Positions 1 through 6,994 of a stretch of 6,994 nucleotides of DNA are shown piece by piece. The notes below the pieces were generated by a model that saw nothing but the letters and a program-made list of their open reading frames with translations, was not told where the DNA came from and did no database searches. Source of the DNA: a bacterium (GTDB taxonomy: Bacteria > JAHJDO01); assembly GCA_030611945.1 (NCBI GenBank), contig JAUWOV010000083.1, forward strand, positions 1 to 6,994, written 5' to 3'. The translations under genes were made by a program, and so were the position numbers. Each line of letters begins with the position of its first letter. The stretch's first letter is position 1.

Positions 1-26
1 CATGATGCTTCTTTCTTTATCTCCTT
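1..26 (-). promoter_or_regulatory. Possible start site of a divergent gene at the window edge
   Basis: On the minus strand an AAGGAG motif (complement of 21-26) is followed 17 bases later by an ATG (complement of 1-3). The spacing is too long for a standard ribosome binding site, and no coding sequence lies inside the window to test it. It is recorded only because a divergent gene would make 4-315 a shared intergenic region. Confidence 0.2.
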
Positions 27-59
27 AAATATTCCCGTAGATACTATTAATATTTTCCT

Positions 60-91
60 GACCCCATCCCGAAAGCTTTCGGGATGGGGTC
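60..91. repeat. Perfect 32-bp GC-rich palindrome (REP/MITE-like intergenic repeat)
   Basis: The arms GACCCCATCCCGAAAG (60-75) and CTTTCGGGATGGGGTC (76-91) are exact reverse complements with no loop, in an otherwise AT-rich intergenic stretch. No T-run follows on either strand, so it is not a classic intrinsic terminator. A second, imperfect dyad follows directly at 99-120 (TCCT and CCACC facing GGGGG and AGGA around TA), which suggests a small composite element. Its intergenic position, base composition and perfect symmetry resemble dispersed REP or MITE-like repeats. Copy number cannot be judged from one window. Confidence 0.75.
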
Positions 92-152
92 CCTTGTATC
101 CTCCACCTAGGGGGTAAGGATGTATCTTACCATTTCCATAAGGGTTGCTTTT

Positions 153-172
153 AGCTATTGACAACTATAGCT
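153..172. promoter_or_regulatory. Candidate operator dyad over the -35 box
   Basis: AGCTAT (153-158) and ATAGCT (167-172) form a 6-bp inverted repeat with an 8-base spacer, and the dyad contains the TTGACA hexamer at 158-163. A dimeric repressor binding here would block the promoter. The arms are short and could arise by chance, so this is a weak call. No PyrR-type RNA site or other pyrimidine control element was recognised. Confidence 0.25.
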
Positions 173-187
173 GTACTATGATACAAT
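158..187 (+). promoter_or_regulatory. Sigma-70-type promoter for the carB cluster
   Basis: A perfect -35 box TTGACA (158-163) is followed after 18 bases by TACAAT (182-187), with a TG at 179-180 giving an extended -10 (TGATACAAT). Transcription would start near 194 and leave an untranslated leader of about 120 bases before carB. That leader shows only weak structure: CCCAT/ATGGG at 193-212 and CTAT/ATAG at 239-248. A second possible -10, TATAAT at 276-281, lies closer to the gene but lacks a convincing -35 box. Confidence 0.6.
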
Positions 188-301
188 TCTACCCCATGAG
201 ATTTTCAATGGGATTTTCGATCGCCTCTCCAATACGGTCTATCCATAGGTGTCTGTTTTCTAGTAAAACCATGTTTATAATATCTGATATACAAAAACAA
301 T

Positions 302-307
302 AAGGAG
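302..307 (+). promoter_or_regulatory. Ribosome binding site of carB
   Basis: AAGGAG lies 8 bases upstream of the ATG at 316, close to ideal, and fixes the start of the CarB N-terminal part. Confidence 0.85.
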
Positions 308-315
308 ATTATTTT

Positions 316-1152
316 ATGCCGAAAAGAACTGATATTCATAAGATTTTAATTATAGGTTCCGGCCCTATAATTATAGGCCAAGCTTGTGAGTTTGACTATT
401 CAGGCACTCAAGCGTGTAGAGCGCTTAAGGAGGAAGGGTATGAAGTAGTGCTTGTAAACTCCAACCCTGCTACTATTATGACAGATCCTGGTACAGCTGA
501 TAAAACATACATAGAGCCGCTTACTGTAGAAAGCCTTGAAGAAATTATCAAGAAGGAAAAGCCGGATGCGCTTCTTCCTAATCTTGGAGGACAGACAGGA
601 CTTAATCTTGCATCCAGTCTTCACAGCGCAGGAGTATTGAAAAAATATGGAGTTGAGGTTATTGGTGTTAAAGCAGATGCCATCAAGCGTGGAGAAGACA
701 GGGTTGCATTTAAGAAGACAATGAATAAATTGGGCATATCTCTTCCCAAATCTGAACCGTGTTATTCTGTGAAGGAAGCTGAAAATATAGCAGAGAAGCT
801 TGGTTACCCTGTGGTATTGAGACCTGCATATACTATGGGAGGCACGGGTGGCGGAATAGCATATAATGTGGAAGAACTCAGAACGATCGTAACTCGAGGA
901 TTGTCAGTTAGCCTTGTTCATCAAGTTCTCGTTGAAGAGTCTGTGCTTGGATGGGAAGAACTTGAGCTAGAAGTCGTAAGAGATGATAAAAACCAGAAAA
1001 TCACAGTCTGTTTTATTGAAAATATTGACGCTATGGGCATACACACACAGGAGACAGCTTCTGCTCCGCGCCTATGCTCACAGTTCCAAAAACGCTGCAG
1101 AAACGTATGCAGGATATTTCTTATAGGATCGTTGATGCTATTGGTGTTATAG
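316..1152 (+). CDS. carB: Carbamoyl-phosphate synthase large subunit, N-terminal part (frameshifted)
   Basis: CarB uses two ATP, bicarbonate and ammonia to make cytoplasmic carbamoyl phosphate for pyrimidine and arginine synthesis. This frame encodes most of the first (carboxyphosphate) ATP-grasp unit. Visible are the pre-ATP-grasp loop [17 protein letters not shown] at residues 14-30, the [12 protein letters not shown] segment, the GGQTGLN segment, the glycine-rich ATP loop [14 protein letters not shown], and the acidic ELELEVV stretch. CarB similarity runs to about residue 244 (GIHT, base 1047). The last ~34 residues are out-of-frame sequence unlike CarB, ending at a stop at 1150-1152. The reading continues in the frame of the next entry after skipping two bases. 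The ATG is supported by AAGGAG and by the normal CarB N-terminus. No carA precedes it. As read, this piece alone would be inactive. Family identification is very secure. Confidence 0.95.
   Translation: MPKRTDIHKILIIGSGPIIIGQACEFDYSGTQACRALKEEGYEVVLVNSNPATIMTDPGTADKTYIEPLTVESLEEIIKKEKPDALLPNLGGQTGLNLASSLHSAGVLKKYGVEVIGVKADAIKRGEDRVAFKKTMNKLGISLPKSEPCYSVKEAENIAEKLGYPVVLRPAYTMGGTGGGIAYNVEELRTIVTRGLSVSLVHQVLVEESVLGWEELELEVVRDDKNQKITVCFIENIDAMGIHTQETASAPRLCSQFQKRCRNVCRIFLIGSLMLLVL
1041..1049 (+). other. carB: Frameshift site in carB at an ACACACACA tract
   Basis: The upstream frame reads G-I-H-T through 1047. Skipping CA (1048-1049) and resuming at GGA (1050) gives G-D-S-F-C-S-A-P and then M-L-T-V-P, the sequence expected of CarB. 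The joined protein has 244 + 830 = 1074 residues, matching the usual ~1073. The tract therefore seems to carry one extra CA unit. Dinucleotide slippage in the cell, or a sequencing or assembly error, would explain it. No X-XXY-YYZ slippery heptamer is present. Confidence 0.85.
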
Positions 1153-3542
1153 GCGGCACAAATGTTCAGCTTGCGCATAATCTTAAGGATGACAGGTTAG
1201 TAGTGATAGAGATCAATCCCAGAACGTCGCGCTCATCTGCTCTTGCCTCTAAAGCGACTGGATTTCCAATAGCCCGTATCTCCACAAAGCTTGCTGTTGG
1301 CATTACACTGGATGAGATTCCGTACTGGAAGAAAGGAACTCTTGAGAAATATGAACCCAGTGGAGAGTATGTAGTAATTAAATTTGCGCGCTGGGCTTTT
1401 GAAAAGTTTCCGGGAGCCAAGGATATACTTGGAACACAGATGAAGGCTGTAGGCGAAGTAATGAGCATAGGGAAAACATATAAAGAATCCTTCCAAAAAG
1501 CCATCCGTTCTCTTGAGATAAGCAGATGCGGTCTTGGCGGAGCTAAGAACTTTAAAACACTTTCCCTTGAAAGATTGAAAGAGAAATTAGCAACACCCTC
1601 CAGCGAACGTATTTTTCTGATGTATGAGGCGCTGCGCAAGGGTATGAGTGTAGAAGAACTTTACCAGATGACCTACATCGGACGTTGGTTTATTAAAGAG
1701 ATGAAGGAACTTGTAGAATTTGAGGAAGAATTAATTAAAAACACATGGGAAAATCTTCCTGAAGGAAAATTGGCAAAAGCAAAGGAGTGGGGATTTTCAG
1801 ATAAATATCTGGCAGGACTTTTTGAAGTAAAAGAAAAAGAGGTCAGACAAAAAAGAATCGCCATAGGCAAATGTGGATGTTTTGAAGCTGTGCCTGTAAG
1901 CGGAGTAAAGAACGCCGCTTATTATTATTCCACTTACAATGGGGAAGATTCGGTTCCTGTATCACCAAAAAAGAAAATAATGATTTTAGGCGGCGGACCT
2001 AATAGAATCGGGCAGGGTATTGAATTTGATTATACATGTGTACACGCAGCTTTTGCTTTGCGGGATGAAGGATATGAGTCAATTATGGTTAACTGCAATC
2101 CTGAAACCGTATCTACTGATTATGACACTTCAAATAAGCTTTATTTTGAACCTTTAACAGTTGAAGACGTACTCACAATTTACGAAAAGGAGAAGCCTAA
2201 AGGTGTTATTGTTCAGTTTGGCGGACAGACCCCTCTGAATATTGCTCAGGAATTAAAGAATAACGGTGTAAAAATTCTTGGGACAACTCCCGAAAGCATA
2301 CATCTTGCAGAGGATAGAGAACGTTTTAGAGAAAAAATGATCGCTCTTAATATTCCACAGCCGGAGAGCGGCATAGCGCGTTCATTAGACGAAGCCCTTA
2401 TAACTGCCAAGAAGATAGGATATCCTCTCATGGTGCGTCCGTCTTATGTGTTGGGAGGACGCGGGATGCAAATTATTTATGACGAAGCTATGCTGAGAGA
2501 TTACGCCATTGAAGCTATTCAGGTTAGTCCGGAGCATCCAATGCTTATTGATAGATTTCTTGAGCAGGCTGTAGAGGCAGAAGTTGATGCTATTTCCGAT
2601 GGAGAAAATACATTTGTAGCATCTGTTATGGAACATATAGAATTAGCCGGTGTTCATTCAGGAGATTCCGCATGTGTCATTCCATCAAGAACTATTAAAA
2701 AAGAGCATTTAAATACTATAGGACAATATACATCAGCAATTGCAAAGGAATTAAATGTCGTAGGTTTAATGAACATTCAATACGCAATATGTGATAATAA
2801 GGTTTATATACTGGAGGCTAATCCAAGAGCTTCGCGTACAGTTCCAGTAGTCTCTAAAGTAACAGGTATTCCAATAGCCCATATAGCAACTCAAATAATG
2901 CTGGGTAAAAAGATCCATGATTTTCCTGAACTAAAAACTTCCAAGCTTCCTTATGTAGCCGTTAAAGAAGCGGTTTTCCCGTTTAACATGTTTCCGGAAG
3001 TGGACCCTTTACTAGGCCCGGAGATGAGAGCGACAGGAGAAGTTATGGGTATTGCTGATACATTCGGACTTGCTTTTTATAAGGCAGCAGAAGCAGCCGG
3101 TTCAAAGCTTCCACTTAAAGGTAATGTGCTTTTGACAATAGCTGATAAAGACAAACCTTTTTTGATTCCCATTGCTCAACGAATTAAAAAACTTGGTTTT
3201 AGTATTTATGCTACAAAAGGCACAGCTAAATTTCTAAAAGAGAATGGCATACAGAATATAGAAATAAAAAAATTGCATGAAGGAAGACCAAATATAACCG
3301 ATGCAGTCAAAAACAAAGAAATCAATCTTATTATCAATACACCTGTTGGGCGCAGCGGGAAACATGATGACAGTTATATTCGCAGAACTGCAATACAGCA
3401 CAGGATTCCATACATTACTTCAATAACAGCTGCAGAAGCCAGTGTTGAGGGGATTGAATCCGTATCCAAAACTAAAAGTTCACCAAAATCTCTTCAGGAT
3501 TATCTCAAGGAACTTGAACACTCATGCCAACAAGAAACATAA
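1074..3542 (+). CDS. carB: Carbamoyl-phosphate synthase large subunit, C-terminal part (frameshifted)
   Basis: This is the rest of CarB. CarB-like sequence in this frame really begins at 1050; the ATG at 1074 is an internal methionine of the intact protein, so it is probably not a true start. In order it holds: the end of the first ATP-grasp unit (NVQLAHN, then [18 protein letters not shown]), the helical oligomerisation region (about residues 150-290), the second carbamoyl-phosphate ATP-grasp unit from about residue 300 ([49 protein letters not shown]), and the C-terminal MGS-type allosteric domain from about residue 682. In that domain the ATKGT, HEGRP and IINTP motifs resemble the E. coli UMP-binding site, although the last one has Pro where E. 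coli, from memory, has Thr. Feedback by UMP is thus possible but inferred. The next gene starts 22 bases after the stop. Confidence 0.95.
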   Translation: MLTVPKTLQKRMQDISYRIVDAIGVIGGTNVQLAHNLKDDRLVVIEINPRTSRSSALASKATGFPIARISTKLAVGITLDEIPYWKKGTLEKYEPSGEYVVIKFARWAFEKFPGAKDILGTQMKAVGEVMSIGKTYKESFQKAIRSLEISRCGLGGAKNFKTLSLERLKEKLATPSSERIFLMYEALRKGMSVEELYQMTYIGRWFIKEMKELVEFEEELIKNTWENLPEGKLAKAKEWGFSDKYLAGLFEVKEKEVRQKRIAIGKCGCFEAVPVSGVKNAAYYYSTYNGEDSVPVSPKKKIMILGGGPNRIGQGIEFDYTCVHAAFALRDEGYESIMVNCNPETVSTDYDTSNKLYFEPLTVEDVLTIYEKEKPKGVIVQFGGQTPLNIAQELKNNGVKILGTTPESIHLAEDRERFREKMIALNIPQPESGIARSLDEALITAKKIGYPLMVRPSYVLGGRGMQIIYDEAMLRDYAIEAIQVSPEHPMLIDRFLEQAVEAEVDAISDGENTFVASVMEHIELAGVHSGDSACVIPSRTIKKEHLNTIGQYTSAIAKELNVVGLMNIQYAICDNKVYILEANPRASRTVPVVSKVTGIPIAHIATQIMLGKKIHDFPELKTSKLPYVAVKEAVFPFNMFPEVDPLLGPEMRATGEVMGIADTFGLAFYKAAEAAGSKLPLKGNVLLTIADKDKPFLIPIAQRIKKLGFSIYATKGTAKFLKENGIQNIEIKKLHEGRPNITDAVKNKEINLIINTPVGRSGKHDDSYIRRTAIQHRIPYITSITAAEASVEGIESVSKTKSSPKSLQDYLKELEHSCQQET

Positions 3543-3564
3543 AAAAATGTTATGACGCGATGCT

Positions 3565-4557
3565 ATGGATAAAAAGATAGATAGAATGAGCGTTAGAAAT
3601 CTGTCTAAAGGACAGGTAATAGTATATAGGAATAAAGTCGAAGTCAAGCTTGATAAGGAGACGGTCTGGCTGAATCTTAATCAGATGACAGATTTATTTA
3701 ATAGAGATAAATCTGTTATATCACGTCATTTGCGTAACGTCTTTAAAGAGAAAGAGTTAAACAAGAGTTCAGTTGTTGCAAATTTTGCAACAACTGCCGC
3801 TGATGGGAAAATATATCAGGTTGAATATTTCAACTTAGATGCGATTATCTCAGTGGGATATCGAGTTAACTCCAAGAGAGGCACCCAATTTCGCGTCTGG
3901 GCAACAAATGTGCTTAAGCAACATCTGGTTAGCGGATATACAATCAATGAAAAACGGCTAAAAGCTTCAGAGCATAAATATCGAGAATTACAGAAATCGT
4001 TAAGACTTTTAGGCAACGTTATTCAGATTGAGGCAGTTTCAAGTGAAACAAAAGGACTTATTCAGGTGATAACCGAATATTCGCATGCGCTTGATATTTT
4101 GGATGATTTTGATCATGAGCGGCTTTCTGTGCCAAAAGGAACAAGACAATCAAAATTTAAGTTTACCTATGAAGAAGCTAGAAAAATCATTGAAGCTATG
4201 AAGCGAAAATTTAAAGATTCAACACTTGTTGGACAGGAAAAAGACGAAAGTTTCAAAAGTTCAATTGGGACGATTTGCCAAACATTTGGCGGCGCAGACC
4301 TTTATCCAACCGTTGAGGATAAGGCAGCTCATTTATTATATTTTGTTACTAAAAACCACAGTTTTGTGGATGGAAATAAACGCATTGCAGCAGCGCTTTT
4401 TATTTGCTTCTTGCAAGGCAATGGGCTTTTGGTCCGAAAGAATGGAGATAAACGGATTGATGATAATACACTTGTAGCCTTAACACTTATGATTGCAGCC
4501 AGTAAAGCGTCCGAAAAAGAGACAATGATTAAGGTGATATTGAATTTATTGGGATAG
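3565..4557 (+). CDS. RhuM family protein with C-terminal Fic/Doc domain
   Basis: This 330-residue protein joins two domains. The N-terminal part (about 10-130) is RhuM-like, with WLNLNQMTDLFNRDKSVISRH, a DNA-binding-like segment, then FNLDAIISVGYRVNSKRG and TQFRVWATNVLKQHL. A helical linker follows. The C-terminal part (about 200-330) is a Fic/Doc fold with the motif H265-S-F-V-D-G-N-K-R273. Fic enzymes transfer AMP or other phosphate-containing groups to proteins. The Lys in place of the second Gly of HPFxxGNGR is Doc-like, and phage P1 Doc phosphorylates EF-Tu, so a kinase-like activity is possible but unproven. RhuM is named after a Salmonella pathogenicity-island gene of unclear role. No Phd-like antitoxin is adjacent and no inhibitory (S/T)xxxE(G/N) helix motif was seen. 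The start is uncertain: ATG 3565 lacks a clear ribosome binding site, and ATG 3586 is an alternative. Identification is strong; the function is open. Confidence 0.9.
   Translation: MDKKIDRMSVRNLSKGQVIVYRNKVEVKLDKETVWLNLNQMTDLFNRDKSVISRHLRNVFKEKELNKSSVVANFATTAADGKIYQVEYFNLDAIISVGYRVNSKRGTQFRVWATNVLKQHLVSGYTINEKRLKASEHKYRELQKSLRLLGNVIQIEAVSSETKGLIQVITEYSHALDILDDFDHERLSVPKGTRQSKFKFTYEEARKIIEAMKRKFKDSTLVGQEKDESFKSSIGTICQTFGGADLYPTVEDKAAHLLYFVTKNHSFVDGNKRIAAALFICFLQGNGLLVRKNGDKRIDDNTLVALTLMIAASKASEKETMIKVILNLLG
3770..3796. repeat. 27-bp perfect inverted repeat inside the RhuM-Fic gene
   Basis: CAGTTGTTGCAAA (3770-3782) and TTTGCAACAACTG (3784-3796) are exact reverse complements around a single T. 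The repeat lies in the RhuM-domain codons for S-V-V-A-N-F-A-T-T-A. The protein motif there is a conserved RhuM segment, which may account for part of the symmetry. A mRNA hairpin or a self-binding operator are alternatives. Confidence 0.7.
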
Positions 4558-4569
4558 TTTTAAAAATAA

Positions 4570-4575
4570 AAGGAG
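4570..4575 (+). promoter_or_regulatory. Ribosome binding site that fixes the PurF-like start
   Basis: AAGGAG lies 8 bases before the ATG at 4584. An in-frame TAG at 4578-4580 sits between them, so the protein cannot begin further upstream. This matters because it rules out a hidden propeptide carrying the usual PurF cysteine. Confidence 0.85.
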
Positions 4576-4583
4576 CATAGAAA

Positions 4584-5975
4584 ATGGACGGAATATTCGG
4601 AGTTGCCCTAAAAAAGGATTGTTCGGAGGTTTTATTTTATGGAACGGATTACCATTCTCATTTAGGAACAGAATACGGAGGGCTGGCAGTATTAGGGAAA
4701 AAATTATCCAGAAAGATTCACGCAATCAGCGGAGGACAGTTTAAGAGCAGGTTCTATGAGGATTATAAGAAAATGAAAGGGAAATCCGGCATTGGGGTAA
4801 TATCCACAATGGAGGAGCAGCCGATATATCTAAATTCAAAATTCGGACACTTATGTATTGTCAGTAACGGCTTAATCACTAATGCGGATTGTTTGACCAA
4901 TGGTTTGCAAAGACAGGGAATCTCGTTTAGTGAGACAGCTAAAAAAGGAGTGAACAACACTGAATTAGTTGCAAAACTAATAAATCAGGGCAGTAGTTTA
5001 GTAGATGGAATAGAAAATTATTTTAAAAGAATCAAGGGTTCCTGTTCCATCCTAATCTTACATAAGGACGGCATCTATATTGCCAGAGATAAACTAGGCT
5101 ATTCTCCTTTGATCATAGGTAAATCCAAGGAAGGCTGGGCAGTAACTACAGAAACCTCCGCTTTTTTCAATCTGGGATTTAGCATAGAAAAATATGTTAA
5201 GCCGGGCGAGATATTGCTTTTAAAGCATACTGGATTTAAAGTTCTTAAAGAAGAGGAGCCGAATCAAAAGACAGATACGTTTTTATGGATCTATACCGGT
5301 TTTCCTGCATCTAATTATGAGGGGATAAATACAGAAGAAGTAAGAGAGCGCTGTGGAAAATTTTTAGCAAAAAGAGACAACGTTGAAGCGGATTTAGTAG
5401 CAGGAGTTCCGGACTCGGGAACTACGCATGCTATTGGTTATGCAATAGAATCAAGGATGCCTTTTAGACGTCCTCTGGTTAAATACAATCCCGGTTATGG
5501 AAGGAGTTATATACCTCCTTCCCAAAGCATAAGAGACCATATTGCCAAAATGAAGCTGATCCCAATTAAAGAGATAATTAAAGGAAATAGAATCATTTTA
5601 TGTGAAGATTCAATCGTAAGGGGTACTCAGCTTAAAAGCTATACTATCCAGAAGTTATGGGAAAGTGGGGCAAAAGAGATTCATGTCAGGGTTGCGTGTC
5701 CGCCTCTGTTGTTTCCTTCCAAATTCGATTATTCTACCAAGAAAAAAGAAGAACTGGTTGCAATACGCACAATAAGAGCTTTAGAAGGCAAGGATATAAA
5801 AGATGTGAGTGAATACATTGATTCTAATTCAAAAAAATACAAAAAAATGGTAGATTGCATTGCAAAAGAATTGGACGTTACCACATTAAAATATCAAACC
5901 ATTGAAGACATGGTAAAAGCAATAGGATTACCCAAAGAAAAACTTTGTCTTTATGTATGGACAGGGAAGGTCTAA
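4584..5975 (+). CDS. PurF-like phosphoribosyltransferase lacking the glutaminase cysteine
   Basis: This 463-residue protein has the two-domain layout of amidophosphoribosyltransferase, which makes phosphoribosylamine from PRPP and glutamine-derived ammonia. The C-terminal phosphoribosyltransferase half looks intact: [16 protein letters not shown], the [20 protein letters not shown] block, and the PRPP loop C340-E-D-S-I-V-R-G-T348. The N-terminal Ntn-glutaminase half is degenerate. It begins M-D-G-I-F-G where PurF has (M)C-G-I-F-G, so the nucleophile is Asp. The usual HVRYST is shortened to GIGVIST (69-75), losing the glutamine-binding Arg. SNG (94-96) still matches the HNG motif. [12 protein letters not shown] replaces the usual LQHRGQ region. 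The C-terminal KLCLYVWTG keeps only one of the paired cysteines of Fe-S-type PurF. It probably cannot hydrolyse glutamine and may use free ammonia, another nucleophile, or only bind PRPP. The upstream gap is 26 bases, and its stop overlaps the next start. Confidence 0.88.
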   Translation: MDGIFGVALKKDCSEVLFYGTDYHSHLGTEYGGLAVLGKKLSRKIHAISGGQFKSRFYEDYKKMKGKSGIGVISTMEEQPIYLNSKFGHLCIVSNGLITNADCLTNGLQRQGISFSETAKKGVNNTELVAKLINQGSSLVDGIENYFKRIKGSCSILILHKDGIYIARDKLGYSPLIIGKSKEGWAVTTETSAFFNLGFSIEKYVKPGEILLLKHTGFKVLKEEEPNQKTDTFLWIYTGFPASNYEGINTEEVRERCGKFLAKRDNVEADLVAGVPDSGTTHAIGYAIESRMPFRRPLVKYNPGYGRSYIPPSQSIRDHIAKMKLIPIKEIIKGNRIILCEDSIVRGTQLKSYTIQKLWESGAKEIHVRVACPPLLFPSKFDYSTKKKEELVAIRTIRALEGKDIKDVSEYIDSNSKKYKKMVDCIAKELDVTTLKYQTIEDMVKAIGLPKEKLCLYVWTGKV

Positions 5976-6994
5976 TGGATAAAAAAATAGGTTTTGATAA
6001 TGAGAAGTATCTAAAAGAACAGACTAAGGCTATTCTTGAAAGGGTTGAGGGAGCCGATAATAAACTGTATCTTGAGTTTGGCGGAAAACTTGTTTTTGAT
6101 TTTCATGCTTCAAGGGTTCTGCCTGGATTTGATCCTAATGTGAAGATACGTCTCTTGCAGCAACTAAAGGACAAGGCAGATATCTTGCTCTGTATTTATG
6201 CAGGTGATATTGAAAGAAAAAAAGTAAGAGCAGACTTCGGAATTACATACGATGCTGCAGTGCTTAAACTAATCGACGATTTAAGGGATTGGGATATTGG
6301 CATACTGGCAGTTGTAATAACACGTTTTGAAGATCAGCCGGCAACCAGAATATTTAGGAACAAATTGAAGCGCAGAAACATAAAGGTTTATACTCATACA
6401 TTCACAAAAGGATACCCTACAGACGTGGATTTAATTGTAAGTGATGAAGGTTATGGAGCAAACGAGTATATTGAGACCAAGAAACCTCTTGTTGTAGTTA
6501 CCGGACCAGGGCCAGGCAGCGGGAAGCTAGCCACATGTCTTTCTCAATTATATCATGATTATAAAAGAGGAATGAAAAATGAATATGCAAAATTTGAAAC
6601 ATTTCCTATATGGAATCTGCCTCTTAAACATCCGGTAAACGTGGCTTATGAAGCAGCAACAGCGGATTTAGGGGATTTTAATATGATAGATCCATTTCAT
6701 CTTGAAATATATAACAAAGTAGCTGTGAATTATAACAGGGATGTAGAGGTATTTCCTGTACTTAAGAGGATATTGGAGAAGATAACAGGATCTGAGTCAA
6801 TATATAAGTCACCTACTGATATGGGTGTAAACAGAGCCGGGTTTGGAATCATAGATGACGAAATAGTAAAACACGCTGCAAAGCAAGAGGTAATAAGAAG
6901 ATATTTTAGATGTGCCTGCGAATATGTAATGGGTCTTGTGGATAAGGAAACCGTGCAAAGGGTGGAGCTCATTATGGAGGAGCTTAATCTTAAG
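5975..6994 (+). CDS. DUF1846 (UPF0371) family protein, 3' end cut by the window
   Basis: The reading frame is open from ATG 5975 to the window edge (340 codons, no stop). The translation starts [16 protein letters not shown] and carries the family hallmarks: [20 protein letters not shown] near residues 32-51, [28 protein letters not shown] around residues 174-186 (P-loop-like, G-x4-GKL), [41 protein letters not shown] and [10 protein letters not shown]. From memory, family members are near 500 residues, so roughly 150 are missing. The biochemical function is not known to me; the P-loop-like loop suggests nucleotide or phosphate binding, which is inference. The ATG overlaps the PurF-like stop by one base (TAATG), and AGGGA at 5963-5967 can serve as its ribosome binding site, so the two are likely translationally coupled. 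Confidence 0.92.
   Translation, partial: MDKKIGFDNEKYLKEQTKAILERVEGADNKLYLEFGGKLVFDFHASRVLPGFDPNVKIRLLQQLKDKADILLCIYAGDIERKKVRADFGITYDAAVLKLIDDLRDWDIGILAVVITRFEDQPATRIFRNKLKRRNIKVYTHTFTKGYPTDVDLIVSDEGYGANEYIETKKPLVVVTGPGPGSGKLATCLSQLYHDYKRGMKNEYAKFETFPIWNLPLKHPVNVAYEAATADLGDFNMIDPFHLEIYNKVAVNYNRDVEVFPVLKRILEKITGSESIYKSPTDMGVNRAGFGIIDDEIVKHAAKQEVIRRYFRCACEYVMGLVDKETVQRVELIMEELNLK

Noticed and set aside
60-91. Palindrome as an intrinsic terminator
   Set aside because: No T-run follows the stem on either strand.
1041-1076. Programmed ribosomal frameshift at the CA tract, helped by AGGAG at 1049-1053
   Set aside because: There is no slippery heptamer, AGGAG lies at rather than upstream of the shift site, and the clean repair is a two-base removal, which fits an indel better.
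316-3542. CarB as two natural subunits, as in some thermophiles with CarB1 and CarB2
   Set aside because: Natural splits fall between the two synthetase halves (about residue 550). Here the break is inside the first ATP-grasp unit, and the two frames overlap with out-of-frame sequence.
4226-4477. Second + strand frame inside the RhuM-Fic gene
   Set aside because: It overlaps the conserved Fic motif in another frame and has no recognisable features.
5499-5522. Near-palindrome GGAAGGAG / CTCCTTCC around TATATA in the PurF-like gene
   Set aside because: It covers the conserved GRSYIPPSQ codons, has a mismatched pair, and has no regulatory context.
6730-6972. Minus-strand open frame near the right end
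   Set aside because: It is antisense to well-conserved DUF1846 motifs such as [10 protein letters not shown], has no recognisable product, and is a shadow frame.

Overview
The window holds one co-directional four-gene cluster on the + strand behind a non-coding leader of about 315 bases. The DNA is AT-rich, start codons are ATG, most genes have AAGGAG-type ribosome binding sites, and the leader carries a perfect GC-rich 32-bp palindrome. The proteins are bacterial. The mix of genes (a RhuM-Fic fusion, a cysteine-less PurF-like protein, a DUF1846 protein) would fit an anaerobic bacterium or an uncultured candidate phylum such as Omnitrophota or Elusimicrobiota. That placement is a weak inference; nothing here fixes the taxon.

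Layout. Bases 1-315 hold the palindromic repeat (60-91), a good sigma-70-type promoter (158-187) overlapped by a small dyad, and possibly the start of a divergent gene at the left edge. Bases 316-3542 encode carbamoyl-phosphate synthase large subunit (CarB). It is broken into two frames by what looks like one extra CA in an ACACACACA tract at 1041-1049; removing it restores a canonical 1074-residue enzyme. Bases 3565-4557 encode a RhuM protein with a C-terminal Fic/Doc domain (HxFxDGNKR) and no antitoxin beside it. Bases 4584-5975 encode a PurF-like protein whose phosphoribosyltransferase half looks intact, but whose glutaminase half lacks the N-terminal nucleophilic cysteine and the conserved RYST arginine. 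Bases 5975-6994 hold the first 340 codons of a DUF1846 (UPF0371) protein. Its start codon overlaps the PurF-like stop codon by one base, and it runs off the window.

How they may work together. CarB makes carbamoyl phosphate for pyrimidines and arginine. Its glutaminase partner CarA is not in the window, and the glutaminase fold two genes downstream appears dead, so it is unlikely to supply ammonia in the usual way. The PurF-like/DUF1846 pair looks translationally coupled and is the best candidate here for an uncharacterised system, perhaps PRPP-dependent. The RhuM-Fic gene sits between housekeeping-type genes and looks like an inserted accessory gene.
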